64,000 bases of DNA from Natronococcus jeotgali DSM 18795. Its GTDB lineage: Archaea; Halobacteriota; Halobacteria; Halobacteriales; Natrialbaceae. Under the pieces are notes generated by a model that was not told the origin of the DNA, ran no database searches, and saw only the letters and a program-made list of their open reading frames with translations. The DNA is taken from assembly GCF_000337695.1 (NCBI RefSeq), contig NZ_AOIA01000024.1, forward strand, positions 1 through 64,000, in the 5' to 3' direction. Position 1 is the stretch's first letter. The number at the start of each line of letters is the position of its first letter. Shown piece after piece: positions 51,403 through 60,640 of the stretch. Position numbers and translations under genes: made by a program.

Positions 51403-53235
51403 TCAGGTCAACAGCTGGGGCCCGAACAGCATCACCACGAAGCTGGCGAGCATCGTCAGCCCGACCGTGGTCGTCACCGTTCGGACCATCCCTCGCGTGG
51501 CCTCGAACGGCAGCCGCGAAACGACCGCCTCCGTACTGGTTCGGAGGATGTGCCCGCCGTCGAGCGGGAACGCCGGGATGCAGTTGAAAAAGCCCAGTTG
51601 CACGTTGATCCACCCGGTCCAGAACAGCAGGTTGGCGGCTGCGAAGACCGCCCGGTCGCCGAACACCGAGAGCGCGCCCTCGACCTGGTAGAAGTTCTCG
51701 ATCCCGCCGGTAAAGCCCGCGAAGTTGAACGGGAGGATCTCGAGAAAGCCCGCGAGCGGCAAGAAGAGTGCGAAGCCGATCTTTCCGAGGAACGAGTCCG
51801 CGAGCGGGCTGATCCCGGTGTCCCCGCCGCCCCCGAGGACCGTGAGATACGCCTCGGCGGGGTAGTGTTGAACGCCGAGCGCTTCGCTGGAGACGCCGGA
51901 GATGCCGGATATCGGCTGGTATCCGGCCGTCCCGCCCCCGGTTACCTGGCTTCGCTCGCCGAGGGTGATCTCGTACTCGACGCGCTCGCCGTCGAGGTAG
52001 CCAGCGACCGCGACCTCGTCGCCGGGATCGGTGTCGCCGAGCCGATCCTGGAGCGCCGACGCCGAGTGGATCCGCTCGCCCTCGAGTTCGGTGACGACCA
52101 GCCGTCCCCCGGCCGGAGCGCCGGCGTCGGCCAGCGGCCCGTCCTCGGCGACTCCGACGGCCGCGCCGATCGGGACCTCCCGCTGGTCGGTCTCGCCGTC
52201 CTCGCCGACGGTCAGCGTGACGACCTCGTCGTCGCCGACGGCCTCGAGCAGTTCGCCCTCGGTCGCGACCGGGTCGCCGTCGACGGCGAAGATCGACTCG
52301 CCGGTATCGACGCCGGCGGGGTTCCCGTCGACGGCCGCGGTGACGACCAGCGACCGCTGGACGGTTACCGTCTCCCCGTCGTTGCGCTCGAGTTCGACGG
52401 TCTCGCCGTCGGTAGCCTCGAGCAACTCGAGAAGCTGCGCTCGATCCTCGACGGCCTCGCCGTCGAGCGCGGTGATTCGGTCGTTGGGCTCGAGGCCGGC
52501 CTCAGCGGCGGGCGATCCCGAGGCGACGCCGCCGACGGGGGCGCCGGGGGCGACGGCGATCGAGCCGACGACCGGTCCGAACAGCAGCCCGAACACGAGG
52601 ATCGTAACCGCGAAGTTGTTCGTGACGCCGGCGGCGAACATCCGGGTCTGGGCGCCGCGGGAGGCCGACTTGCTGCTCTCCTGATCGGGTTCGACGAAGG
52701 CGCCGATCGGGAGGATCGCGAGCATCGCGACCCCCATCGATTCGATGTCGATGTCCTCGACGCGACAGAGCAGGCCGTGACCGCCCTCGTGGACCACGAG
52801 CCCGACGAGCAACCCGAAGACGATCCCGGGCGTCGCCGACAGCGGGAGGAAGTCGTTGACGCCAGGAATGATCAACACGTTCCGGGGTTGCTGGACCGAC
52901 GACGTCGGCTGGGGCGACGACAGCGCCGCGACCGCCGCGAACAGCAGGAAGCCGAACATCGCGACCATGACGACGATCGCGACGCCGATGCCCGCGTTGG
53001 CCCACGCCCGCCAGAACCGCTTCGGGCCGGCGAGCCAGTCCAGAAACGCCCGGCCTCGTTTGGTGTGAAACGTCGTGATCGGACCCTGCGTCCCGACGTA
53101 CTCGGGCAGCAATCCGGCGTTGCGAAGCGAGAGGATCACCAGCCAGTAGGCGAGGAGTCCGACGAGCACCCACGTCAGAACCGTCGAACCGAAAAGTTCC
53201 GGAACAGAGACGAAAGCGGGAGCGCCGTGTTGCAT
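51403..53235 (-). CDS. Site-2 protease family metalloprotease with tandem PDZ domains
   Basis: 610 residues. The zinc motif HEGGH is at 149-153 and FPLDGGHIL near 570 supplies the Asp ligand. Between them are two PDZ-like domains (GSPAAEAGLEPNDRITALDGEAVED.., and a second near 370-420: LADAGAPAGGRLVVTELEGE). Six or more membrane segments. Such enzymes cut substrates within the membrane during signalling or envelope stress. The ATG at 53235 gives MQHGAPAFVSVPEL; unlinked to any anti-sigma-like gene. Confidence 0.9.
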   Translation of the reverse strand: MQHGAPAFVSVPELFGSTVLTWVLVGLLAYWLVILSLRNAGLLPEYVGTQGPITTFHTKRGRAFLDWLAGPKRFWRAWANAGIGVAIVVMVAMFGFLLFAAVAALSSPQPTSSVQQPRNVLIIPGVNDFLPLSATPGIVFGLLVGLVVHEGGHGLLCRVEDIDIESMGVAMLAILPIGAFVEPDQESSKSASRGAQTRMFAAGVTNNFAVTILVFGLLFGPVVGSIAVAPGAPVGGVASGSPAAEAGLEPNDRITALDGEAVEDRAQLLELLEATDGETVELERNDGETVTVQRSLVVTAAVDGNPAGVDTGESIFAVDGDPVATEGELLEAVGDDEVVTLTVGEDGETDQREVPIGAAVGVAEDGPLADAGAPAGGRLVVTELEGERIHSASALQDRLGDTDPGDEVAVAGYLDGERVEYEITLGERSQVTGGGTAGYQPISGISGVSSEALGVQHYPAEAYLTVLGGGGDTGISPLADSFLGKIGFALFLPLAGFLEILPFNFAGFTGGIENFYQVEGALSVFGDRAVFAAANLLFWTGWINVQLGFFNCIPAFPLDGGHILRTSTEAVVSRLPFEATRGMVRTVTTTVGLTMLASFVVMLFGPQLLT

Positions 53236-53309
53236 CTGTCGTAGTTCGGGGTGGCACTCTCAAATGGTTTGTGTTGGCCGGAGCTCGCCGGGCGACGGGA
53301 GAGAACCGG

Positions 53310-55004
53310 TCAGCGTTCCCGGCGGAGCCGCGCGACGACGAACTCCCGGTCGAGCTTCCCGAGGAACGAGCCGAGTTTCGGCCCCTGCTCCTCGTCGAAA
53401 AAGAGCCGGTAGCCGGCCGCGAAGAAGTCGCCGACCGCGACGTCGTGGCGTTTGGCGGTCTCGTAGATCTCTCCCTGAATTTCGTCGGGTTCGTGGCCCG
53501 CCGCGACGAACTCGGCGAGCTCCTCGAGGGCGTCTTCGGTCGCCGCGTCGAACTCGTGGTCGGGGATCGCGCTGCGTTTGAGCTCGTAGTCGAACTCGTT
53601 ACCGGTTCGGCGGGCCCAGTTTCGCGCCCGCTCGACGCGCTCGAGGGCGTCCTCGACGGCCCACTCGGGTGCGTCCTCGGGAACGTGGCCCTCCTTGCGG
53701 GCGACCTCCTCGCGCAGCTCGGGATCGTCGAACATGCCAAGCACCGCGGCGAAGGTGTAGGGGAGTCGAATCCGTTCTTCCCTCGGCTCCTCGACGACGA
53801 GGGGGTAGACCCGTTCGGCGAACGCCCGCTCGTCCTCGCCGGCCTCGACCTCCCCGAAGTAGGTCGCCTCGAAGCGGTCGAACTCGTCGACCAGCTGGTC
53901 GAGGCGTTCGATGCTGAAATCGCGCGCCTTCGAGGGATCCTTCGCGAAGAAGTAACGAAGCACCTCGGGCTCGAGCAACTCGAGGACGTCCGAGACGAGG
54001 ATGACGTTGCCCTCCGAGGAGGAGAACGGTTCGCCCTCGAGGGTGAACCACTCGTAGACCATCGGCACCGGGGGATCGATCTCGAGGACGTTGCGCGCGA
54101 CGTCCTGGCCGCTGGGCCAGGAGCCCTCGGCGTGGTCCTTGCCGAAGGGTTCGAAGTCCACGCCCAGCGCCTGCCACTGGCCGGGCCACTCGAAGCGCCA
54201 GGGCATCTTCCCCTCGCGGATCGTCGCCGTTCCCTCGTGGCCGCAGCCCTCGATGGGTCGGTCGCCGGCGTCCATGTCGGTACAGCGGTACTCGACCGTC
54301 GCCGGGTCGCTCTCTAGATCGACGCCCGTCACCGTCTCGGTGATCTTCCCGCAGTTCTCGCAGATCGGGTTGAACGGGACGTAGTCGTCGTCGACCTTGT
54401 CCTGGTACTGCGAGAGCACCTCGCGGGCCCGGTCCCGGTTGGCCAGAACGTGGCGCGTCACGTCGTCGAACTCGCCGCCGGTGTAGAGCTCGGTCGTCGA
54501 CACCATCTCGATCGGGACGTCGACGGCGTCGGCGCTGTCCCGAATGATCTGCGAGAAGTGCGCGCCGTAGGAGTCACAGCAGCCGAAGGGGTCCGGAATG
54601 TCGGTGTACGGCGAGCCGAGGTTCCGGCCGAGCGCGCCCGCGTCGACCTCGCCGAGGTCGACGAGGGTTCCCTCGAGATCGCAGAGGGTTCGGGGGAGCT
54701 TCCGGAGCGGGTCCCGGTCGTCGGCGGTGAAGACCTGGCGGACCTCGCGGCCGCGCTCGCGGAGTACCTCGGCGACGTAGTAGCCCCGCATCACCTCGTT
54801 GACGTTCCCGAGGTGAGGGACGCCCGACGGCGAGATGCCGCCCTTGATTACGATCGGGTCCTCGGGATCGCGCTGTTCGACCCGATCCGCGACCGCGTCG
54901 GCCCAGAAGACGTGGCGCGCGTCGCCGTCCTCGCGCTGGAGGGTGTAGGGGCTCTCGGCGCCGAGCCCGCCGCCGTCGGTCCCGTCGTCCCCGTCCGCGC
55001 TCAT
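53310..55004 (-). CDS. lysS: Lysyl-tRNA synthetase, class I
   Basis: 564 residues. The class I signature is SGVPHLGN (HIGH equivalent, near 57-64) and the second motif FSSSEGN (KMSKS equivalent, near 290). CENCGKITETVTGVD marks the class-I LysRS zinc insert. Most archaea use this class I enzyme rather than class II. The start overlaps the pyrH stop as ATGA (55001-55004), so the two are co-translated. Confidence 0.95.
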   Translation of the reverse strand: MSADGDDGTDGGGLGAESPYTLQREDGDARHVFWADAVADRVEQRDPEDPIVIKGGISPSGVPHLGNVNEVMRGYYVAEVLRERGREVRQVFTADDRDPLRKLPRTLCDLEGTLVDLGEVDAGALGRNLGSPYTDIPDPFGCCDSYGAHFSQIIRDSADAVDVPIEMVSTTELYTGGEFDDVTRHVLANRDRAREVLSQYQDKVDDDYVPFNPICENCGKITETVTGVDLESDPATVEYRCTDMDAGDRPIEGCGHEGTATIREGKMPWRFEWPGQWQALGVDFEPFGKDHAEGSWPSGQDVARNVLEIDPPVPMVYEWFTLEGEPFSSSEGNVILVSDVLELLEPEVLRYFFAKDPSKARDFSIERLDQLVDEFDRFEATYFGEVEAGEDERAFAERVYPLVVEEPREERIRLPYTFAAVLGMFDDPELREEVARKEGHVPEDAPEWAVEDALERVERARNWARRTGNEFDYELKRSAIPDHEFDAATEDALEELAEFVAAGHEPDEIQGEIYETAKRHDVAVGDFFAAGYRLFFDEEQGPKLGSFLGKLDREFVVARLRRER

Positions 55005-55726
55005 CGTTCCTCGCTCGCCCAGTAGGTCGGTTCCTCGCCGACGCCGTCGGGGACGACGTCGGTTCCCTCGTGGTCGCCGTGGCGGACCGCCCGCGCGATG
55101 CGGTCGGGATCGGTGCCGTCGAGGACGATCGTCCGCATCCCCGAGCGCTCGATGATCTTGGCCGCGAGCAGGTCGACCGGCGCCGAGGCGCCGGCGTTCA
55201 TCTCGAGGCCGGCGATGACGTCAACCAGCTCCGCCGCCGAGAGGGCGTCGTACTTCGTCGCGTCGTCGACCTCGTTGGGGTCGTCGCTGTAGACGCCGGG
55301 GACGCTGGTCGCGTAGACGAGCAGGTCGGCGTCGACGTACTCCGCGAACGCGGCGCCGACGGCGTCGGTCGTCTGGGCCGGCGCGACCCCGCCCATCACC
55401 GAGACGTCGCCGCGGCGCAGCGCCTCGCCGGCCTCCTCGTAGTCCTCGGCGGGCGCGGTCACCGCGTCCTCGCCGAGCGCGGCGATGAGCAGGCGCGCGT
55501 TGAGTCGGGTGACGTCGATCCCCAGCTTGTCGAGTTCGATCTCGTTGGCCCCCAGCTCGCGGGCGGCGCCGATGTACTCGCGGGCGACGCCGCCGCCCCC
55601 GACGACGGTCCCGACCCGGCAGCCGTCCTCGATCAGGTCCTCGATAACCGCGGCGTGCTCGGCGACCCGATCGGCCCCGGGCTCGGGGACGAGTACACTC
55701 CCGCCGATAGAAACGACCACTTTCAT
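55001..55726 (-). CDS. pyrH: UMP kinase
   Basis: 241 residues of the amino-acid-kinase fold. MKVVVSIGGSVLVPE carries the phosphate-binding loop, VGGGGVAREYIGAARELGANE the nucleoside site and ADLLVYATSVPGVYSDDPNE the ATP lid. It converts UMP to UDP. The ATG at 55726 is exact for the family. It overlaps lysS by four bases. Confidence 0.94.
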   Translation of the reverse strand: MKVVVSIGGSVLVPEPGADRVAEHAAVIEDLIEDGCRVGTVVGGGGVAREYIGAARELGANEIELDKLGIDVTRLNARLLIAALGEDAVTAPAEDYEEAGEALRRGDVSVMGGVAPAQTTDAVGAAFAEYVDADLLVYATSVPGVYSDDPNEVDDATKYDALSAAELVDVIAGLEMNAGASAPVDLLAAKIIERSGMRTIVLDGTDPDRIARAVRHGDHEGTDVVPDGVGEEPTYWASEER

Positions 55727-55826
55727 CCTAACGCGGTGTAACGGGGTCGCTATCTTAAGGATTGCCAACTGCGAGGCGGCTGTGACGGGCTCCCGTGAGG
55801 TACACTCGAACGCGCTCGGCAGTCGA

Positions 55827-56822
55827 TCACTCCTCGAGCGAGAGGACCAGCGCGGCCCCGTCGCGTTCGAAGGCGGTTCCGAACGGGGCCGACAGCTCCC
55901 GCATCCGTTCGCGGGACCGGTCGGCGGCATCGGGGTTCGCCTCGTGGACCGCACAGTCCTCGATCTCGGTCGGGTGGAGGCGAAGTTCGAGCAACGCTCC
56001 GTCGTCGGCTCTCTGCAACACGAACAGGAAGCTCCGGTCGTTGCGAAGCGCCGGATCGACCGCGTAGTCGTCGACGAAATCGCCCGCGTCGTAGAGGATC
56101 GGACGCCCCTCGTGGACCTCGATTCCCTGGAAGACGTGAGCGCTGTGACCGTGGACGACGTCGACGCCCACCTCGATCAGCCAGCGGCCGAACTCCCGGA
56201 ACGAGTCGGGTGGCTCCGTGACCATGTTCGGCCCCCAGTGCAGGGAGGCGACCAGCAGGTCGGGATCGGTCCCGCGAGCGCGCTCGAGAGCCTCGCGGAC
56301 GCGGCGTCTCGTCTCCGGGTTCTCGCGGTCGATCTCGATCCAGGCGGTCCCGGGCGAGGACTCGTCGGCCGCGTACTCGGGCGTGTTGTCGGTGAACGCG
56401 ACGATCGCGACCTCGAGGCCGTCGACCGAAACGACCGCGGGCTCGAGGGCCTCCCCGATCGTCCCGCCCGCGCCGGCCCGGGCGAGTTCCGCCTCGTCCA
56501 GGCGCTCGAGGGTGTCCCGCAGCGCCGCCTCCTCGTAGTCGAGCACGTGGTTGTTCGCCAGCGCGCAGACGTCGACGCCCGCCCGCTCGAGAGCGGGGAC
56601 GGCCCAGTCGGGATCCGCACGGAAGTGAAACGGGCGGTGCGTGCGCCGCCACTTCGTCCCGCCGTTCGAGAGGACGCACTCGAGGTTGCACACCAGGCCG
56701 TCGAGACCGCGAAGGCGCTCGAGGGCGGTCCCCCACACCGCCTCGACGGGGCGGCGCCGCTGGCGGTCGTCGACGACCCGACCGAGCATCACGTCGCCGG
56801 TGAAACCGATTCGGGTGGCCAT
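55827..56822 (-). CDS. CapA-like metallophosphoesterase (PGA_cap)
   Basis: 331 residues. GFTGDVMLGRVVDD, LVCNLECVLSNGG, CALANNHVLDYEE and VASLHWGPNM, VVHGHSAHVFQGIEV are the metal-binding blocks of the CapA/PgsA calcineurin-like family. No membrane anchor or signal, so it would be cytosolic. In bacteria CapA acts in poly-gamma-glutamate synthesis; the halophile role is unknown. ATG at 56822 preferred over 56849. Confidence 0.87.
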   Translation of the reverse strand: MATRIGFTGDVMLGRVVDDRQRRRPVEAVWGTALERLRGLDGLVCNLECVLSNGGTKWRRTHRPFHFRADPDWAVPALERAGVDVCALANNHVLDYEEAALRDTLERLDEAELARAGAGGTIGEALEPAVVSVDGLEVAIVAFTDNTPEYAADESSPGTAWIEIDRENPETRRRVREALERARGTDPDLLVASLHWGPNMVTEPPDSFREFGRWLIEVGVDVVHGHSAHVFQGIEVHEGRPILYDAGDFVDDYAVDPALRNDRSFLFVLQRADDGALLELRLHPTEIEDCAVHEANPDAADRSRERMRELSAPFGTAFERDGAALVLSLEE

Positions 56823-56904
56823 ACGCGCTCGTTCGCGCCGCAGACACAAAGACCGCCCCCGCGACGGCGACAGCTACAAACCGGAACCGGCCCAATCCTC
56901 CGAC

Positions 56905-57726
56905 ATGTACGTACTCGGCTGTCTGAACCGCGGGACGAGCGACGAGGCCCTCGAGCGGGTCGTCGACCGGGTCGTCGATCGGCTCTCCCGGGAGGGACGG
57001 GTCGGCGTCGTCCGGTACGACGCGACGATCGCCGACGGCACCCAGGAGTCGCTGACGATCGGCGGCGACGTCACCTACGGGCTCGGCGCCGACGGCGACT
57101 GGACCGCCTCGGGAACCGGGATGTCGGTCGCCGACGCGCTCGAGGCGCTTTCGACCGACTGCGAGTACGCCGTCGTCGTCGGCGTCCCTCGGTTACGGTA
57201 CCCGACACTCGTCGTCGGCGACCCCTCGGAGACCGACGAGAACGTCCTCGCGACCGTCTCCGGGCCCGCCGACCTCGAGGAGGATTCGCTGGTCGAGGCT
57301 CTCGAGGCCGAAGAGCCCTACGAGACCCTCGAGTCGCTCGTCGCGCGGGTCAAGCGGTCTCCGCGAGCCGACCGCGCGGGCGCGATCGCGACCTTTACCG
57401 GGCGGGTGCGGGCGAGGGACGATCCCGACGACGCGCGCACCGAGTACCTCGAGTTCGAGAAGTACGAGGGGGTCGCCGAGGAGCGGATGGCCGCCCTCGA
57501 ACGCGACCTCGAGGCCAGAGAGGGCGTGTTCGACGTCGAGCTCTACCACCGCACCGGCGTCGTCGGAGACGGGGAGGACATCGTCTTCGTCGTCGTCCTC
57601 GCGGGTCACCGCGAGGAGGCGTTCCGAACGGTCGAGGACGGGATCAACCGCCTGAAGGACGAGGTGCCGCTGTTCAAGAAGGAAGTGACCGTCGAGGACG
57701 AGTTCTGGGTACACGAGCGAACCTGA
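56905..57726 (+). CDS. moaE: MoaE molybdopterin synthase large subunit with N-terminal MobB-like domain
   Basis: 273 residues. The C-terminal 140 residues are MoaE: GAIATFTGRVRARDD, TEYLEFEKYEGVAEERM, VVVLAGHREEAFRTVEDGINRLKDEVPLFKKEV and EFWVHE with the active-site Lys in the KKE segment. The N-terminal 130 residues (MYVLGCLNRGTSDEALERVV, VGVVRYDATIAD) resemble MobB but the P-loop is degenerate: GCLNRGTSDE lacks the GK[ST] step. It makes molybdopterin with thiocarboxylated MoaD/SAMP. Divergent from capA-like gene, 82 bases apart. Confidence 0.88.
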   Translation: MYVLGCLNRGTSDEALERVVDRVVDRLSREGRVGVVRYDATIADGTQESLTIGGDVTYGLGADGDWTASGTGMSVADALEALSTDCEYAVVVGVPRLRYPTLVVGDPSETDENVLATVSGPADLEEDSLVEALEAEEPYETLESLVARVKRSPRADRAGAIATFTGRVRARDDPDDARTEYLEFEKYEGVAEERMAALERDLEAREGVFDVELYHRTGVVGDGEDIVFVVVLAGHREEAFRTVEDGINRLKDEVPLFKKEVTVEDEFWVHERT

Positions 57727-58010
57727 TCGCGTCGATCGATCCGGACCGATCGATACGGGGGGCAGCTAATGGGCCTGCCATAGCAAGTAAATTCAAAATA
57801 GTCAACTAATACTATAATTAATTAATTCCTTATAGAGTAGTGCGGAATAATAAGTTAGAGAGGGTTATAAATTGTCTAAGCTATTATTAACCGCTTGTAA
57901 ACGGTTTCAAAAAAGACTCCATCGGCCACATTATTTCACGCTACTTTGAACGCAATTGAAATCTCGCTAATCGTCCTTCCTTTATAACATATACCGGTTG
58001 AAACTGAGTG
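57727..58010. other. AT-rich intergenic island
   Basis: The 284 bases between moaE and the next gene are strikingly AT-rich for this genome (for example aatactataattaattaattcc and ttataaattgtctaagc), with no open frame of note and the TTTATA box of the next gene at the right end. I see no repeat array or tRNA. Confidence 0.65.
57981..57986 (+). promoter_or_regulatory. TATA box TTTATA
   Basis: TTTATA lies 25-30 bases before the ATG at 58011 and supports a leaderless start. Confidence 0.5.
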
Positions 58011-58256
58011 ATGTCGATGAGCACGACAGCCCAACCCTCCACGGAAAGCAAAGAACGGCGGCTGAAAAACTACCTGCGCGAGCGAGCCGAAGACGGGGAA
58101 CTGTACTTCAAGGGGAAGTTCATCGCGGACGATGTCGACATGTCCCCGAAGGAGATCGGCGCGTTGATGGTCAAACTCGCCGACTCCGCGACCGATCTCG
58201 AGGTCGAGAAGTGGTCGTACACGAGCGCGACGACCTGGCGCGTGGAAGCCGTCTGA
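58011..58256 (+). CDS. Small conserved haloarchaeal protein (DUF7123-like)
   Basis: 81 residues: MSMSTTAQPSTESKERRLKNYLRERAEDGELY, then KFIADDVDMSPKEIGALMVKLADS and WSYTSATTWRVEAV at the end. The middle looks like a helix-turn-helix (DMSPKEIGALMVKLA). A very conserved haloarchaeal protein of unknown function. Starts at 58011 and 58017 are both possible; GTG at 58008 is unlikely. Its gene is preceded by the AT-rich island. Confidence 0.8.
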   Translation: MSMSTTAQPSTESKERRLKNYLRERAEDGELYFKGKFIADDVDMSPKEIGALMVKLADSATDLEVEKWSYTSATTWRVEAV

Positions 58257-58423
58257 GCTGTCGGCTCTCGACGGAACCGATCCCTCCCGCGCCGGCACGA
58301 CTGGGGTCGTCCGGCGCGGCACCCCCCTGATCACACGATTGCGACTGCGTCCGCGTTCCGTCGACTGTCTCGGGACGCGGGGTCACTCACTTCTTTCGAG
58401 ACGGATCGCGGGAGGGAAGCCGA

Positions 58424-58429
58424 TTTATA
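58424..58429 (+). promoter_or_regulatory. TATA box TTTATA
   Basis: TTTATA lies 24-29 bases before the ATG at 58453. Confidence 0.5.
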
Positions 58430-58452
58430 CGAGCAGCCGCTGACTTCGGACG

Positions 58453-59610
58453 ATGGACGACGCCGATCCGTCCGGCGATGGGACGGCGAGCGGCCGAACC
58501 GCTACCCTCGACGACGGACCGCCGCTCGAGCGAATCGAGTCCGTGTTTGCGGTCTACGAAACCCGACGAGAGGACGATCAGCTCGTCTACTACGGCGATC
58601 CGCTGGTCGCCCCCGAGCCGCTGATGCGGGAGCTGTGGCCGGTCTTTCGAGAGGGCGGTTACGACCTCGAGCTGACCAGACGCCACGGCGAGTACGCCCT
58701 CGTCGCCGAGCCGCGGACCGTCGGGATCGACGGAATCCCCTGGACGAACGTCCTCCTATTGCTCGCGACGGTGGGTTCGACGCTGTTCGCCGGATCGATG
58801 TGGTATCACATCGACCCGTTCGCGGATCCGCTGGCGATGGTGGATGCCTGGCCGTTCATGGTCGCGATCCTGAGCGTTCTCGGGGTTCACGAGATGGGAC
58901 ACTACGTGTTGAGTCGTTACCACGGAGTCGACGCTTCCCTTCCCTACTTCATCCCGGTACCGACGCTCATCGGGACGATGGGCGCCGTGATCAAGATGAA
59001 AGGGCGAATGCCCGATCGGAAGGCGCTGTTCGACATCGGCGTCGCCGGACCGCTAGCGGGGCTGGTTGCGACGGTCGTCGTCACGGTCGTCGGGCTCCAT
59101 TTGCCGCCGGTCACCGCACCCGAATCCGTCGTCGCGGATCCGAACGCGATCCGGATCGATCTCGGCTACCCGCCGTTGCTCGAGTGGCTCGCGGTCGCTT
59201 TCGACCAGCCGCTGTACAGGGACGATCCGGCGACGGCCGTCAACCCCGTCGTCATCGGGGGCTGGGTCGGGATGTTCGTCACCTTCCTCAACCTGATCCC
59301 GGTCGGGCAGCTCGACGGCGGGCACATCCTCCGGGCGATGGCGGGTCGCCTCCAGGAGACGATCGCGGCGCTGGTGCCGGGCGCGCTGTTCGGCCTCGCC
59401 GCCTACCTCTACTACGTGGGCGACCACAGCGGCAACACGGTGTTCATCTGGGTGTTCTGGGGGATCTTCACCGCGGTGCTTGCCTCGGTCGGGCCGGCGA
59501 GCCCGATCAGGGACGAGCGCCTCGACCCCGGCCGGTTCCTGCTCGGCGTCGTCACGTTCGGCCTCGGCGCGCTGTGTTTCATGCCGGTTCCCGTCGCCAT
59601 CGTTCAGTGA
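58453..59610 (+). CDS. Site-2-type M50 membrane metalloprotease
   Basis: 385 residues. A soluble N-terminal domain (about 1-92, ERIESVFAVYETRREDDQLVYYG) precedes at least six membrane segments. HEMGH is at 146-150 and LIPVGQLDGGHILRAM carries the Asp ligand. GVAGPLAGLVATVVV is another family mark. No PDZ domain, so it differs from the gene at 51403. Function in regulated intramembrane cleavage is inferred. Confidence 0.9.
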   Translation: MDDADPSGDGTASGRTATLDDGPPLERIESVFAVYETRREDDQLVYYGDPLVAPEPLMRELWPVFREGGYDLELTRRHGEYALVAEPRTVGIDGIPWTNVLLLLATVGSTLFAGSMWYHIDPFADPLAMVDAWPFMVAILSVLGVHEMGHYVLSRYHGVDASLPYFIPVPTLIGTMGAVIKMKGRMPDRKALFDIGVAGPLAGLVATVVVTVVGLHLPPVTAPESVVADPNAIRIDLGYPPLLEWLAVAFDQPLYRDDPATAVNPVVIGGWVGMFVTFLNLIPVGQLDGGHILRAMAGRLQETIAALVPGALFGLAAYLYYVGDHSGNTVFIWVFWGIFTAVLASVGPASPIRDERLDPGRFLLGVVTFGLGALCFMPVPVAIVQ

Positions 59611-60516
59611 TTAGTCCTCGCCGTGAGTGTACCCTCGGTCCGCGAGCGCCTCGTCGTCGACGGTGATGCCGTCGTCGGACTCGACGACGGTCCCGACCCG
59701 CGAGAGGGGGACGTCGACGGCCTCCCGAACCGCCTCGAGCTCCGCTTCGGGAAGCGTGGCGACGAGTTCGAAGTCCTCGCCGAACGTCGTCGCGCGCTCG
59801 AGCGCTTCTGCCTCGCTCTCCGAGACCGATCGCACGGCGTCGTCGATCGGCACGTCCGCGGCGTCGACCGCGAATCCGCAGTCGCTCGCTTCCGCGAGCT
59901 GGTGGAGCGACCGCGCGAGCCCGTCGCTCGAGTCCATCATCGCGGTCGCGTGCGGGGCCAGCGCCCGCCCCGCCGCGATCCGAGGCTCGAACCGGAACAG
60001 CTCGTTGGCGCGCTCGCGGGCGTCCGGGTCGTCCTCGCGGGCACCTCGTCGAAACAGCTCGAGGGCGGCCGCGCTCCGTCCGAGCGTTCCGGTGACACAG
60101 ACCGCGTCGCCCGGGCGGGCGCCGCTTCGCGGAACGGGGTCGTCGGTCCGGCCGATCGCGGTCGTCGCGACGGTGAACTCGTCGTGGCCGTCGAGGTCGC
60201 CGCCGACGTACTCGCCGTCGACCCCCTTGCAGACGTCCCGCGCGCCGCGAACGAACGCGAGCAGCTCTTCCTCGCGGAACTCGGGGGCTGCGTAGGCGGC
60301 GACCGCGGCCGTCGCCGAAGCCCCCATCGCGGCGACGTCCGACAGCGAGGCGCCGACCGACCGCCAGCCGGCCGTGTAGCGGGTCGTCCCCGACGGAAAG
60401 TCCGTTCGCTCGTGGAGCATATCCGTGGTCACGACCAGCCCGTCGACGACCGCCGCGTCGTCGCCGGCCGGGTGGAGTTCCCCCTCCAACAGCGCCAGTG
60501 CGGCGCGCTCGTCCAT
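59611..60516 (-). CDS. thiL: Thiamine-monophosphate kinase
   Basis: 301 residues of the AIR-synthase-like fold. HPAGDDAAVVDGLVVTTDMLHERTDFP holds metal and ATP residues, AGWRSVGASLSDVAAMGA and DSSDGLARSLHQLAEAS are ThiL blocks. It phosphorylates thiamine monophosphate to the diphosphate. The ATG at 60516 gives MDERAALALLEGELH, normal for haloarchaeal ThiL; upstream extension is shadow sequence. Converges with the M50 gene stop-to-stop. Confidence 0.93.
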   Translation of the reverse strand: MDERAALALLEGELHPAGDDAAVVDGLVVTTDMLHERTDFPSGTTRYTAGWRSVGASLSDVAAMGASATAAVAAYAAPEFREEELLAFVRGARDVCKGVDGEYVGGDLDGHDEFTVATTAIGRTDDPVPRSGARPGDAVCVTGTLGRSAAALELFRRGAREDDPDARERANELFRFEPRIAAGRALAPHATAMMDSSDGLARSLHQLAEASDCGFAVDAADVPIDDAVRSVSESEAEALERATTFGEDFELVATLPEAELEAVREAVDVPLSRVGTVVESDDGITVDDEALADRGYTHGED

Positions 60517-60609
60517 ACCCGGCGTTTCGGGGCCAGAACGAAAAACGGTCCGGACCGCGTCCGGCGGCGAGGACGGCGCTCGGGGTCGAGCTCGGGGAAA
60601 GACGATGGT

Positions 60610-60616
60610 CTTAAAT
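60610..60616 (+). promoter_or_regulatory. TATA-like box for rps19e
   Basis: CTTAAAT lies 25-31 bases before the ATG at 60641, consistent with a leaderless ribosomal-protein message. Confidence 0.55.
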
Positions 60617-60640
60617 GCCGCGGCGGGGAACCCAACGCCA

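Noticed and set aside
57727-58010. AT-rich island as a prophage or integration remnant
   Set aside because: No integrase, tRNA, direct repeat or att-like duplication is visible; kept only as an unexplained composition signal.
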